Below are positions 23,538 to 33,355 of a DNA stretch of 33,935 bases, piece after piece. The position numbers and the translations under genes are program-made. Every line of letters begins with the position of its first letter. The first letter of the stretch is position 1. The notes below the pieces were generated by a model. It worked only from the letters and a program-made list of their open reading frames with translations. It searched no databases and had not been told where the DNA came from. Source of the stretch: an uncultured Clostridia bacterium (GTDB taxonomy: Bacteria; Bacillota; Clostridia; Christensenellales; Borkfalkiaceae); the NCBI GenBank assembly GCA_947632195.1, contig CANROE010000020.1:1-33935 (forward strand), in the 5' to 3' direction.

Positions 23538-23566
23538 TTGACCGCCCGCGCAAATCGTGATAAAAT
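23538..23566 (+). promoter_or_regulatory. Second promoter P2 of the giant lipoprotein gene
   Basis: TTGACC (23538-23543), a 17-bp spacer and TAAAAT (23561-23566) with an extended -10 TG at 23558-23559. The resulting leader would be about 70 nt. AAAGGAG at 23628-23634 lies 7 bp before the ATG. Confidence 0.65.
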
Positions 23567-23641
23567 GTAGTCCGATATTGCCGTAGAGCACCCTTTATGT
23601 GCAATTATTAGGTAAGAAAAATTAAGGAAAGGAGAATCATT

Positions 23642-26600
23642 ATGGAAAGACAATCAACCAGTAAGCTTTTCAGAGCCCTGATTGCCGTTGTGGCTTTCTT
23701 CGTGCTTTGCACGTCTGCCATTTTGTTTGCTTCCTGCGGGACCGATCCCAAAGAGTGCGGACATGATAATTTGACAGACGGCAAACTTGTTTCCGTCACG
23801 AAAGAAACCTGCGGCCAGGCGGGAACTCTGACTTACGAATGCCCCGAATGTGGTGCCGAGGTTACCGTAACAGGTACTCTTGCTACCGGCGCTCATACAT
23901 TCGGTGCGAATGGAGCGTGTTCCGTATGCGGCCTTGTGAAGGAGGAAGATGGGCTCACCCTTGAGGACGTCAAGAACGATTTGACGGCAGCCCTCACCGC
24001 CCTTCAAAATAGCATCAGCGGGAAATTCACCGAAGTTTCCGCCGCTATTGAGGCTGCAAAGCAGAATACCGACAGTAAGAATGCTGCCCTCGTTGAACAA
24101 CTCACGGGGTTGCAAACCACTCTTACGACAAAACTCAACGGTCTTGTTCAAGAGTTTGTCAATGCACTTCAGGATGAGGACTTTACCATCCCCGCTCTCA
24201 ATCAGCAGTTGACAGAGCTCAAGACCAAGATGGCAGACGTAGAGGCTGATCTGAAGACCGTGCAAGATAAGCTTGCCGCGTTGGAAGAAGGGTTCGGCGA
24301 TCTTAACTTCGACTTCGACCTCGGCGACATTCAGCTCGCTGACGATGAAGAAGGCAAGACCGGCAGCACCCTCGGCGAAGTTATCAGTTCCCTCTACAAG
24401 CAGGTCAATGCGCTCTACACCGACTATCTCAGCAAAACCGGCGACAAGACCGCAAACGATCTTTACGCCCTCTTTGTAGGCGGCGAAGATGCGGAAGCCC
24501 ATGTACATAACTGGGTGCTCAAACTCAAAGCCGGCACCGAGCTCAGCTGTACCGCAGAGAACACCTATGTATGGACCTGCTCCTTCTGCTCAGAAACGAA
24601 GGGCAGCGAAGTCACGGTCAATCCCACCGGTCACGTCACCGAGTTCAAATCCGGTCTTGAACCCGCAAATGCAGCACACTACTACGCCGCAACCTGTATC
24701 TCCGGCGCGCGCGTAGAAGGTCATTGCGCAGTTTGCGGCGAGTGGACAGGCGAATGGACGGAAATCGGCCAGCCCACCTATCAGCATAACTATGTTTTGG
24801 AAAACGGCAAGGGTGCGGACGGTACCGTTACGGGTACGGAAGGTCATTGCACTTCTGTTCATAAAGATCTCGTTTACCACTGCACGACCTGCGGCGGCGC
24901 TTATGTTGTGAAGGGTTCCGAAGACAAGGGAACCGAACATCATAACTATTACTTCGTGGCCGACGAAACGACGGGTGCGAAGCGCGCTATGACCGATCAA
25001 GAGAAGATCGACGTTTGGAACGATAATCATAATACAGACGAACAGATCTCGTCTCTTACGGGCCTTACCGTAAAGCAGGAACAGGAACTCAATGAACTGC
25101 TCGAGGACAACCTCAACATCGTTTATTGGTCCGATCCCAACTGCGTAGATCCTTCTTTAATTGTTGTAGAGTGCATGGAGTGCGGCGTTCGCTACGCTTA
25201 TACGTTCGGCGAGCCCAACGGCCATACCTTTACGATCAAGAGCAAAAAGGTCAATGCAACCTGCACCATGGACGGTTGCGAGCCTTACTTCTACTGCGAA
25301 CATTGCGGCTACTACTTCATGTTCGATGAAGGGGCAGATTTCCTGGACAACGCGAGCTGGCCGACGACATCGTTCAAGGAAGGGGATACGCTTACCGGAG
25401 TCAGCGAAACATTGAAGACTCAGCTTAGTACCTATCTCGCGAGATACCGTTACACGAGAAAGTATCTTGAAACCTTGCCCGATGGAAGCGGCAAGACGGA
25501 AGTTCTGAACGCGAAGGGTCTCACGGGTACGGCTCTTACTGCAATGGAGCAGAAGGCTTACGACGTGGCAACGGCGAAATCGCCTGCAAAGGGCCATAGC
25601 TATGTCGTGGTTTACACCAACACATTCAGCTGCGTAACCGAACGCACCTATATCCTTGTTTGCACAGAATGTTTCCATGATAAGACTGGTAACGGTTTTG
25701 CAAAACTCGTGGAAGGCGCCTCCGGTGCGGCTACTACGACTTACTTCAAGGTCGAAGACGCGAAAGCCGGGACCTATATCCTGAAAGATCTCAACGACGA
25801 CAACACCGATCAGGCGAATATAGACGCTGCGATCAAAGCAGTGACCGATCTGGTGACACCCGACGACAGGGCGAATACTAAGCCCGACGACCTTTGCGAC
25901 CTTACGAAGGAATACAACGAAGTCTTCAAGAAAGATCAGGATCAGTATGAGACCGCGCAGATCGATCAGCTCAAATGGCTCATCAAGCACGGCTATCTTG
26001 TCCGCGACGCGGGCGACGACGAAGTTTGGGGCAGCCTTACCCCCGCTCATTTGGATGGGAAGGCATCTCCGACGGATGTAACGGACGCCGAACTCACCGC
26101 GATCCTTAACAAGCTCGGAAACGGGGACTTCGATCTTGCTACGCTTTATTGCAACAAGAACGTGGTTTACAGCACTGTACCTGCAGCCGCAACCGGCACG
26201 GCAACCAAACCCGCGCCCGCATTCGTGAACCCCGTTACCGGCCACAGTTTCAATGATTATGTTGAGACCGTCATCGGCAGCTGCGTAACGTACGAACGTC
26301 ACGTTTACTTCTGCGAGAAGTGCGGCGACGGCGCTAATACTCTGAATCCCGAACCTACGGATGGAACCGGCACCGATAAGGAACCCGGGAACCACGACCA
26401 TCATTATGTAACCGGCCACGGTCCTTTCAACGTGACAGGCCAGTTGGATACCGTTCTTGCCAAGTTTGACACGCCGGAAGAGAGAACGAACAAGACCGAT
26501 CTCCGTAAATCTTGGGAGAAAGTGTTCGATCCCGAAAGCAGCGACAATGACGGCAACGCAATGCTCGTTTGGTTGGTCAAGTACGGCTATCTCAACGACT

Positions 26601-29600
26601 ACCGCACCGATCTCAAAACCGATTGGAGCAAGGTCGATCCTCTGGATCCCGAGACGTATTATGATTACTTTGATGAGCTTGGAATCATCCAGCAGAGATT
26701 GGCTGCGGCACGTCCCGAATTGTTTAAGGATAGCGACGCCAGCAAACTTTCCGTCCTCTTCACCGAGAAGAATGTGCTCGAAGAGTTCACGGTCAAGAAA
26801 CATTGGGGCGACATGGTGTCGACCAACGATACCGACGTTGTGCTCGGACATAAGTTTGACGTTGTGAAACTTCTGAATGCGGAAGTCTGCGATGAACCCG
26901 GCTATTATGTGTACGTTTGCTCCGTTTGCGGCAATACCGCAACTTGGGACACCAACGGCGGCTATAATGCGGATAAGGTTACGCCTGAGACGGGTAAGCT
27001 TGGTGACCTTACGTTCTTCAACGGATCCAACATCGTTGATACCAAGTTGAAACAGCTCCCCGAGGCTTCCTATAAACCTCTCACCGATACCGCACTGTTC
27101 GAGATGGCTGTTCCCACACAGCGCCGCGGCGCTACTTACAACGGTACATACGGCTCGAAGATCGAGACGGATGACCTCAAGGCAGAATGGTCGAACCTCG
27201 TCGGAACGAGCGACAGCCAGGCCGTGAAGGAAGATAAACAACTCAACTGGCTCCTTAATAAAGGCTATCTCAACAACCTCATCGATACCTACCTTATGGA
27301 TGGCCTTGAAGCGAGCGACCCGACGCACGGCATCAGCACTGCCGATTATGCGGCAGCAAGAGCTGCGCTGTACGACGCGCAAGGCGCTTTGTTGAGCGAT
27401 GTGAAGGCGGAAGTTCTCGAGATGGCGAAGGAACTCGCAAGCGATCACGGGTATTCCGATTACAACGCATTCTATATCCAGAGCGGCGATCTCTATAACA
27501 ACACCGTAACTTTGACCGGCCAGGCCGCCAATAAGACGAACGACCACATTGCTACCGAGATCCCTCTCGCAGGCCACTACTACGCAAAAGAGGGCGGTCA
27601 GCTTCTCCTTTCGGACGATCCTCAGTGCGGCGGCTATGCACTCGGCAAGGACGGCAAGGTGACCGATGAGCTTACCGGCGCTGCAAGCAAAGTCCTTACC
27701 CAGTTCTATAAAGAACACAAGATCGTGTGCTGGGTCGATGATTTGGACGGCAATAGTAAGAACGGCAACCAGTCCGGCTGGAAAGTGATCGGTACGTTCG
27801 TGGATGGCGACCTCGATCCCGACTTTAAGGCACAGGCCGACAAGTACGGCATCATCGCGGCATGCCGCCGTGAAAACTGCCCTCAGCACAGTCCTTCCTA
27901 TACCGGTACTTACCCGAGCGGCTCGCATCAGGCTGTTGCCGATGATTGGGAAGATAAGCTCGGTACTCCTTTCACGGCAGGGTATGTTGCCGCACAGGAA
28001 CATGAGATGTCTTATCAGAAGTACAAGGCAGACAAAGACGGCTATCCTACTTCCGAGATCGAGACCCGTCCCGACGCCAACGGCGGCGATCCCATCCATG
28101 TATTCTACAACAAGAAGACTCTTGGCGATTATCTCCCCGCAGGTAAAGTCTTGACGACCGAAGAGGTAGAAACCGGCGTGACGACAGTGGCGACTGCGGC
28201 TGAAAAGAAAGCTGCACAGGAGGCGATGGACGCCGACCTTCTCAACCTCTTCACGTTGCAGAAGATCTGGAACGCGCTCTTCATCCCCGCAGATTGGCAG
28301 GCTGAGAACGCAAAGGCTTATCCCGTTCTCGATAAGGTAGCGAATGTTTCGCTCACCGGCACGATCGACTGGGCGAAACTCGAAGCAGCATTCAATAGCT
28401 ACAACGAAGGCGTAGGTCCCACATATCTCTGGACCGACAAACACACCTCCGCATGGCGTCCTCTGAGCGATGAGATCGTCAACGGTTACAACGCAGCATC
28501 TTGCTGGGTCTCCCTCCGTTGCGAGTGGTACGGCGAGACGTACAAGACGAGCATCTACACGCAGGACGGCGTGACGTTGAGCGATAAGATCGAGAACTCC
28601 TACACCTGCACCTACAAGAACCCCGATAACCGCCACGACTTGCCTAAGTACGGCGACTTCGGATTCGATACCCATGTTGCGAACTGCAAGCACAAAGACC
28701 TTTGCGACACCTGCGGTAAGCCTTACGGTACCGACGGTCAGCACAACCTCATCAATGTGAGTGAGCTCACCGGCAATAACCAGGCGGCTTGGCTCGAAGT
28801 GCTCAAACACAAAGACGCAATCTCCTGGCTCAAAGACATCGTGAACGTCGACAAGGACGGCGACGGCCAAGAGCTCGAAGATTGGAACGATTGGGAATTC
28901 ATCGAAGGCACCTGCTACACGGGTGACGAGAATCCCGAATTGGGCGAACAAGATCACATCGTTTACTTCTGTACCGGTGAACTCGAAGTTATTTACAACG
29001 AGATCGTTGCAGGCGAATCCACTTGGGCTGACGTTGTCGGCGTAGGCAAGGATGTTGATCTCCGCACCTCCACGAAGGCTACCGATATCACCTGGACGGC
29101 TGCTATGGAAGTTGCCGAAAAGGCCGGTACCTCCGCAACGGTGAACTACTATGTGCAGGCCGTGCATCCCGAACACAAGTTCGTCCGTATGTACTTCTAT
29201 CTCACTGCGGAAGGCAAGATCGATTTGAACAACCCGATCCCCGCTGATATTTGGAACGACGGCTGGACTTCCGTGAAGTGTATGCAGGGCTATGCAGTGG
29301 CCGACGTTTGCGTCAACGTCCGTCGTGACGGCAAGACCGTATGCGGCCATGTGTACAATTCCTCCGTGGATAACGACCATACCTACAATTGCTGGGAGGA
29401 GAATCCTTCCTTCAACAACAAGTTGCCCGAGAGCGCAACGAATGTGAAGTACCTCGAAACCGAGATTGCTTGCCACAACGTGGAAGAGCACAAGAGTGCA
29501 GGTCACTTCGTTGCACCCGTCCTCAACTACTGGACATACGAGTACGAACCTAAGAGTGCAGAGAAGAACGCTGTTTTGAGTCAAGTCTGCACGATCTGCG

Positions 29601-32600
29601 GCGAGGCTGCACATGGTGAGTACGGTAACTTGACAGACGGCAGAGGCGACAGAGAACAGTACCATCTTGCAAGCGGCAAGCAGATCACCGATTGGAATGC
29701 TCATCTGGATAACATTAAGGAATCCGACGTTACCAAGTACGCTCAGCTCATCCGTGCGGAAGATATTACGAAGTTGACCGAAGTTCCCGCAGGCGCACCT
29801 AACACCCACCTCTTCAATCAGAACGAAGTGAACGTGTTCCAGGGCGAGAACAACACCGTCAAGGCAACCTCGAACAAGAACCCGAACTACGACGCATCGA
29901 AACCCGAAACCGGACCCGAGTACTATGATACTTACCTCAATATCGACGGCGACGTAACGATCCTTGTCGGTACGGACGGTGAGGAAGGTTCAAAGGGCAA
30001 GCTTACCTTCGATAAGGATAGCGCGGATACGCATGTGAAGGATGTCTACCTGAGTATCGGTAGCGGCAACATCGCATTCGTCGGCGAAGGCGCAGATGTC
30101 TCCACAGTAGACTTCTCCAAGTTGAAGGGTGTCGACCTTGGCGGCGTTGCAAACGTCACCTTCGAGGACATCACGGTAGACCTCGGTGCAAATGCACTTA
30201 ATAACTGGCAGCAGAGCGGCAGCACGCTGACGTTCCGTAACGCGAAAGTCACGACTTCGGGCACACCTCTCGCGATGCTCAGCACGGACAACAACGAGAA
30301 AGTGAAAGTCGTCATCGAGGACAGCACATTCATCAGCACCGCTGCAAACGACGTTGGTTTGGGCAGCTGGTTGAAGAATGCCGAGATCATCGCAACGGGC
30401 AGCACGTTTGTCGGTAACGCGGCAGGCGCTTGGATCCGCGGCGGTAAGGCAACCTTCACCGATTGTACGTTTGCCACCAAGGCAGGCACGAAGGGCCCCG
30501 GCATTGGCAGCGGCAGCAACCTTCCCAACACCACCAGCGCAGCGTTGGTTGTCGGTAACACCAATTACAGCGTTCCGAACAACAACTACGGCAACGCGGA
30601 AGTTGTCCTCAACAACTGCAAGTTCGGTACGTTCAGCAACACCTACACTGATAACGATGCCCTTAGCCCTTGCACTGACACTGATCCTTCGATCGTTGTG
30701 TTCTCCAGCCAGGATGCGGGGAAGACAAACTACACCAAGTTGACGTTGGATGCAATTACCTTCATCAACACCGTGAAGATCGATAAGTCTGCGGCAGGCA
30801 CGGAGGGAACGAACTTCGACGTTAAGATTCCTCCTGTTGAGAAAGCGGCTCTCGGTAAGAACGAGACCGAACAAAAAGAGAACGCTGTGAAACTCGTTGA
30901 GAGTTTGGCGGCAAAGGGCGGCGAAGTTTCCCTTCCCGCAGGTTTGAGCTTTAACCTCACCAACGAGCTCACAATCGCGACAGGCGTGAAAGTCACCCTC
31001 GATATCGGCGACGGCAGCACCGTTACTTTGGACGGCGGGCTCAGCGTGCAGGGCGACCTCACGATCGAAGGCCAAGGCATCCTAGATGTGAAGAAACACA
31101 ATGATAACAATACCGCGATCGTGGTCGACCAGGCCGGTTCGAGCCTCACGCTCAACGGCACCGAGCTCACCGTAACGGCGACGAACACCCCCTATGCGAT
31201 CTTCGCAGAGAATGGCGCCGAGGTCCATGTGAACAACTCCCTTGTTTACAGCTCCGTCGGTATGGCACTTGCCACCAACAACACGAAGAATGCGGGCAAG
31301 TTCGTCCTTGTGAACTCCGCATTCGTCAGCGACGTTAAGACGAGAGATGCAGAGGCGGACGGCGGTATCTACGCACTCCTCATCAACAATGACCAGAGCT
31401 CTATCTATGCAGGCGGCTGCACGTTCTACGGCTCCACCGGCGCGGCGTTCATCCGCTCCACAAGCGAGGCTGTATTTGCGGGCTGCACCTTCATCAGCGG
31501 CGGCGCTAAGGTAGACTCGGCTCAAACTTGGGCAGGCGGCACCGAAGTTGCACAGGCAGCTGTGGGCGCGATCGTTGTCGGCAGCGGCAGCGACTACGGC
31601 CCTGTAAATGCTCAGTTCATCGACGGCGATGTGTACTTTGCAAACACGCCCGCCGCAGATAAGACCCAGGGAAAACCTCAGGGTACGACGGTCGACGGGT
31701 ATAAGTTCGACGCAGAGAAGAACACGATGGTGAAGACCGGTAGTAAGGCCGATGGTTGGACCTATTCCGAAACCACAGCGGCGGCTATCGCGCTTGAGTT
31801 GAAGGACAACACCAAGTTGTTTACGATCACCGCATACAGCACCAACAAGGCTACGGTCAACTTCTCCGATGAAGACACTGCGAAGAGATATCTTGGCAAC
31901 GACCTAGCTCTCAAGAAGGGTGAGAACCTCTTCCTCGAAGGCGGCGCTACTCTTGAACAGATCGACGTGACCTACACCTATGAGGAGACTGTTGAGGGTC
32001 AAGAGGATCCCGTAGAGAAGAAGATGACGATCCAGCCGGTCGTGGAGACCACTAAGGAGAGCGTAACAAGCGATCTGAAAGACGCGCTTGCAAACGGCGG
32101 TAAGGTCGTGTTCCCCAAAGAGGTCGAGCAAGATGGGATCACTGTCAGTGAAAAGCTTACCGTTAAAGACGGCGCGACGATCGAACTCAACGGCAACACG
32201 TTGAAACCGAGCGCCTCCATCGACGTCAAGAACGGCGAAGAAGGCAAGACTGGCGAACTCACCATCAGCGGCGGTAACGTCGAGGCCAGCGTCAACGTCC
32301 AGGAAAACGGCGGCTTGACTCTCGACGGCGTTGAGATGACCGGTATGGTTATTCTCGGCTACGAGACGACAGCTCCCGAAAAGAGCGGCGCACATGTTAC
32401 CATCAAGAACAGCTTGGTCGACGGCGGCACGAAAACCCCGCTTTATGTCAACGGCGATGTCGACGGCGCGACCGTCACGCTTGAGAATTCCCAGTTCATG
32501 GGCTCGGCAGGTCTCGGTCTTTGGATCGCCGGTGAGACGCATGTCGAAGCTACCAACTGCGTGTTCTATGGCAGCGTGGCTGCGGTAGAGGTCTGCTCCG

Positions 32601-33205
32601 GTAGCGCAACGTTCACCGGCTGCACCTTCGTCACCACAGGCGAAGATCATTGGACGGATAACGGCGGCACGGAGTTGACGTGGTTCGGCTACGGCTCCTG
32701 CGGATTCCCCACTGCGACGAGAGCAAACCTTGTCATCAACTCCAAGGGTGGCGGATATGACGGTCCTGTCAACGTCGAAGTGTCCGGTCCCACCACCTTC
32801 CTCGTAGCAAAGATTGCTGAGGCCGGTGGTAAGGTTGACGATGTGTTCGTGAAGGACAGAAACAGCGTCTTGGGCGACAAGACTCAGCAGTTGTCGATGG
32901 GCACAAAGGCAGACGGCACGGCACGCACATGGTACTACGAGGCTGACAACGAGCACGAAGTTGAGAAGATCTCCGTTGCTGTTGTGTGCGCAGACTATGC
33001 ATCTCAGAGCACGGCTCTTGTGACGCTGAAACTCGTGAACACGTCGGTTGGATTCCAGCTCGATAAGAACGTGTTGCTCTACGACAACGGCGGTACAGCA
33101 TCCTCTAAGACGGCGGCTGCGCAGAACAAGAGTTGCTCGTTTGACATTGCGCAGAAAGTTGTCGGCATCACGGGCGCTACCTTTGTGACGAGAGGAAACG
33201 CGTAA
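23642..33205 (+). CDS. Giant CxxC-rich, beta-helix surface lipoprotein (3187 residues)
   Basis: A signal peptide (residues 1-31, FRALIAVVAFFVLC core) ends in FASC, so Cys32 is probably lipidated; no LPXTG or membrane segment is seen at the C-terminus. After a first CxxC pair (Cys67, Cys93), residues about 103-250 look like a long helical coiled coil. Twelve CxxC motifs follow down to residue 1986 (67, 93, 313, 362, 414, 511, 552, 674, 891, 1093, 1688, 1983), mostly as GHxF...C...YxCxxCG modules. Between about 650 and 1250 a unit of about 210 residues repeats, with WLIKHGYL, WLVKYGYL and WLLNKGYL at 779, 977 and 1203. From about 2090 the sequence is a right-handed beta-helix type with three similar cassettes. 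Codon choice (for example CGT arginine near 29321) suggests high expression. Adhesin, scaffold or glycan-binding roles are all possible; no catalytic site is recognised. Confidence 0.88.
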   Translation: MERQSTSKLFRALIAVVAFFVLCTSAILFASCGTDPKECGHDNLTDGKLVSVTKETCGQAGTLTYECPECGAEVTVTGTLATGAHTFGANGACSVCGLVKEEDGLTLEDVKNDLTAALTALQNSISGKFTEVSAAIEAAKQNTDSKNAALVEQLTGLQTTLTTKLNGLVQEFVNALQDEDFTIPALNQQLTELKTKMADVEADLKTVQDKLAALEEGFGDLNFDFDLGDIQLADDEEGKTGSTLGEVISSLYKQVNALYTDYLSKTGDKTANDLYALFVGGEDAEAHVHNWVLKLKAGTELSCTAENTYVWTCSFCSETKGSEVTVNPTGHVTEFKSGLEPANAAHYYAATCISGARVEGHCAVCGEWTGEWTEIGQPTYQHNYVLENGKGADGTVTGTEGHCTSVHKDLVYHCTTCGGAYVVKGSEDKGTEHHNYYFVADETTGAKRAMTDQEKIDVWNDNHNTDEQISSLTGLTVKQEQELNELLEDNLNIVYWSDPNCVDPSLIVVECMECGVRYAYTFGEPNGHTFTIKSKKVNATCTMDGCEPYFYCEHCGYYFMFDEGADFLDNASWPTTSFKEGDTLTGVSETLKTQLSTYLARYRYTRKYLETLPDGSGKTEVLNAKGLTGTALTAMEQKAYDVATAKSPAKGHSYVVVYTNTFSCVTERTYILVCTECFHDKTGNGFAKLVEGASGAATTTYFKVEDAKAGTYILKDLNDDNTDQANIDAAIKAVTDLVTPDDRANTKPDDLCDLTKEYNEVFKKDQDQYETAQIDQLKWLIKHGYLVRDAGDDEVWGSLTPAHLDGKASPTDVTDAELTAILNKLGNGDFDLATLYCNKNVVYSTVPAAATGTATKPAPAFVNPVTGHSFNDYVETVIGSCVTYERHVYFCEKCGDGANTLNPEPTDGTGTDKEPGNHDHHYVTGHGPFNVTGQLDTVLAKFDTPEERTNKTDLRKSWEKVFDPESSDNDGNAMLVWLVKYGYLNDYRTDLKTDWSKVDPLDPETYYDYFDELGIIQQRLAAARPELFKDSDASKLSVLFTEKNVLEEFTVKKHWGDMVSTNDTDVVLGHKFDVVKLLNAEVCDEPGYYVYVCSVCGNTATWDTNGGYNADKVTPETGKLGDLTFFNGSNIVDTKLKQLPEASYKPLTDTALFEMAVPTQRRGATYNGTYGSKIETDDLKAEWSNLVGTSDSQAVKEDKQLNWLLNKGYLNNLIDTYLMDGLEASDPTHGISTADYAAARAALYDAQGALLSDVKAEVLEMAKELASDHGYSDYNAFYIQSGDLYNNTVTLTGQAANKTNDHIATEIPLAGHYYAKEGGQLLLSDDPQCGGYALGKDGKVTDELTGAASKVLTQFYKEHKIVCWVDDLDGNSKNGNQSGWKVIGTFVDGDLDPDFKAQADKYGIIAACRRENCPQHSPSYTGTYPSGSHQAVADDWEDKLGTPFTAGYVAAQEHEMSYQKYKADKDGYPTSEIETRPDANGGDPIHVFYNKKTLGDYLPAGKVLTTEEVETGVTTVATAAEKKAAQEAMDADLLNLFTLQKIWNALFIPADWQAENAKAYPVLDKVANVSLTGTIDWAKLEAAFNSYNEGVGPTYLWTDKHTSAWRPLSDEIVNGYNAASCWVSLRCEWYGETYKTSIYTQDGVTLSDKIENSYTCTYKNPDNRHDLPKYGDFGFDTHVANCKHKDLCDTCGKPYGTDGQHNLINVSELTGNNQAAWLEVLKHKDAISWLKDIVNVDKDGDGQELEDWNDWEFIEGTCYTGDENPELGEQDHIVYFCTGELEVIYNEIVAGESTWADVVGVGKDVDLRTSTKATDITWTAAMEVAEKAGTSATVNYYVQAVHPEHKFVRMYFYLTAEGKIDLNNPIPADIWNDGWTSVKCMQGYAVADVCVNVRRDGKTVCGHVYNSSVDNDHTYNCWEENPSFNNKLPESATNVKYLETEIACHNVEEHKSAGHFVAPVLNYWTYEYEPKSAEKNAVLSQVCTICGEAAHGEYGNLTDGRGDREQYHLASGKQITDWNAHLDNIKESDVTKYAQLIRAEDITKLTEVPAGAPNTHLFNQNEVNVFQGENNTVKATSNKNPNYDASKPETGPEYYDTYLNIDGDVTILVGTDGEEGSKGKLTFDKDSADTHVKDVYLSIGSGNIAFVGEGADVSTVDFSKLKGVDLGGVANVTFEDITVDLGANALNNWQQSGSTLTFRNAKVTTSGTPLAMLSTDNNEKVKVVIEDSTFISTAANDVGLGSWLKNAEIIATGSTFVGNAAGAWIRGGKATFTDCTFATKAGTKGPGIGSGSNLPNTTSAALVVGNTNYSVPNNNYGNAEVVLNNCKFGTFSNTYTDNDALSPCTDTDPSIVVFSSQDAGKTNYTKLTLDAITFINTVKIDKSAAGTEGTNFDVKIPPVEKAALGKNETEQKENAVKLVESLAAKGGEVSLPAGLSFNLTNELTIATGVKVTLDIGDGSTVTLDGGLSVQGDLTIEGQGILDVKKHNDNNTAIVVDQAGSSLTLNGTELTVTATNTPYAIFAENGAEVHVNNSLVYSSVGMALATNNTKNAGKFVLVNSAFVSDVKTRDAEADGGIYALLINNDQSSIYAGGCTFYGSTGAAFIRSTSEAVFAGCTFISGGAKVDSAQTWAGGTEVAQAAVGAIVVGSGSDYGPVNAQFIDGDVYFANTPAADKTQGKPQGTTVDGYKFDAEKNTMVKTGSKADGWTYSETTAAAIALELKDNTKLFTITAYSTNKATVNFSDEDTAKRYLGNDLALKKGENLFLEGGATLEQIDVTYTYEETVEGQEDPVEKKMTIQPVVETTKESVTSDLKDALANGGKVVFPKEVEQDGITVSEKLTVKDGATIELNGNTLKPSASIDVKNGEEGKTGELTISGGNVEASVNVQENGGLTLDGVEMTGMVILGYETTAPEKSGAHVTIKNSLVDGGTKTPLYVNGDVDGATVTLENSQFMGSAGLGLWIAGETHVEATNCVFYGSVAAVEVCSGSATFTGCTFVTTGEDHWTDNGGTELTWFGYGSCGFPTATRANLVINSKGGGYDGPVNVEVSGPTTFLVAKIAEAGGKVDDVFVKDRNSVLGDKTQQLSMGTKADGTARTWYYEADNEHEVEKISVAVVCADYASQSTALVTLKLVNTSVGFQLDKNVLLYDNGGTASSKTAAAQNKSCSFDIAQKVVGITGATFVTRGNA

Positions 33206-33310
33206 ACAAAAACGCACCCGCACTGTAACTTTCATCCTGCCCCCTCTCCCCGAGGGGAGGGGGTAGGTAACCCAACTAACTACAATCTGGTTGATTGATA
33301 GTCCAATAGC

Positions 33311-33355
33311 AAGGAACTTCCCGAGGGGCAACCCTCGGGAAGTTCCTTATTTTTT
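33311..33355 (+). terminator. Intrinsic terminator of the giant lipoprotein gene
   Basis: AAGGAACTTCCCGAGGG (33311-33327) pairs perfectly over 17 bp with its complement at 33332-33348 around a GCAA tetraloop, then A and six Ts. It is the strongest terminator in the window. A smaller CTCCCC/GGGGAG hairpin precedes it at about 33240-33264. Confidence 0.95.

Noticed and set aside
22572-23640. tRNA or small RNA gene in the long gap after ddl
   Set aside because: No cloverleaf, TTCGA loop with acceptor stem, or promoter-terminator pair was found; the hairpins present belong to repeats or to the leader of the giant gene.
25157-29809. A 1550-codon open frame on the minus strand inside the giant gene
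   Set aside because: It is antisense to a coherent signal-peptide-bearing protein, has no ribosome binding site or recognisable domain, and is the expected shadow of strong codon bias.
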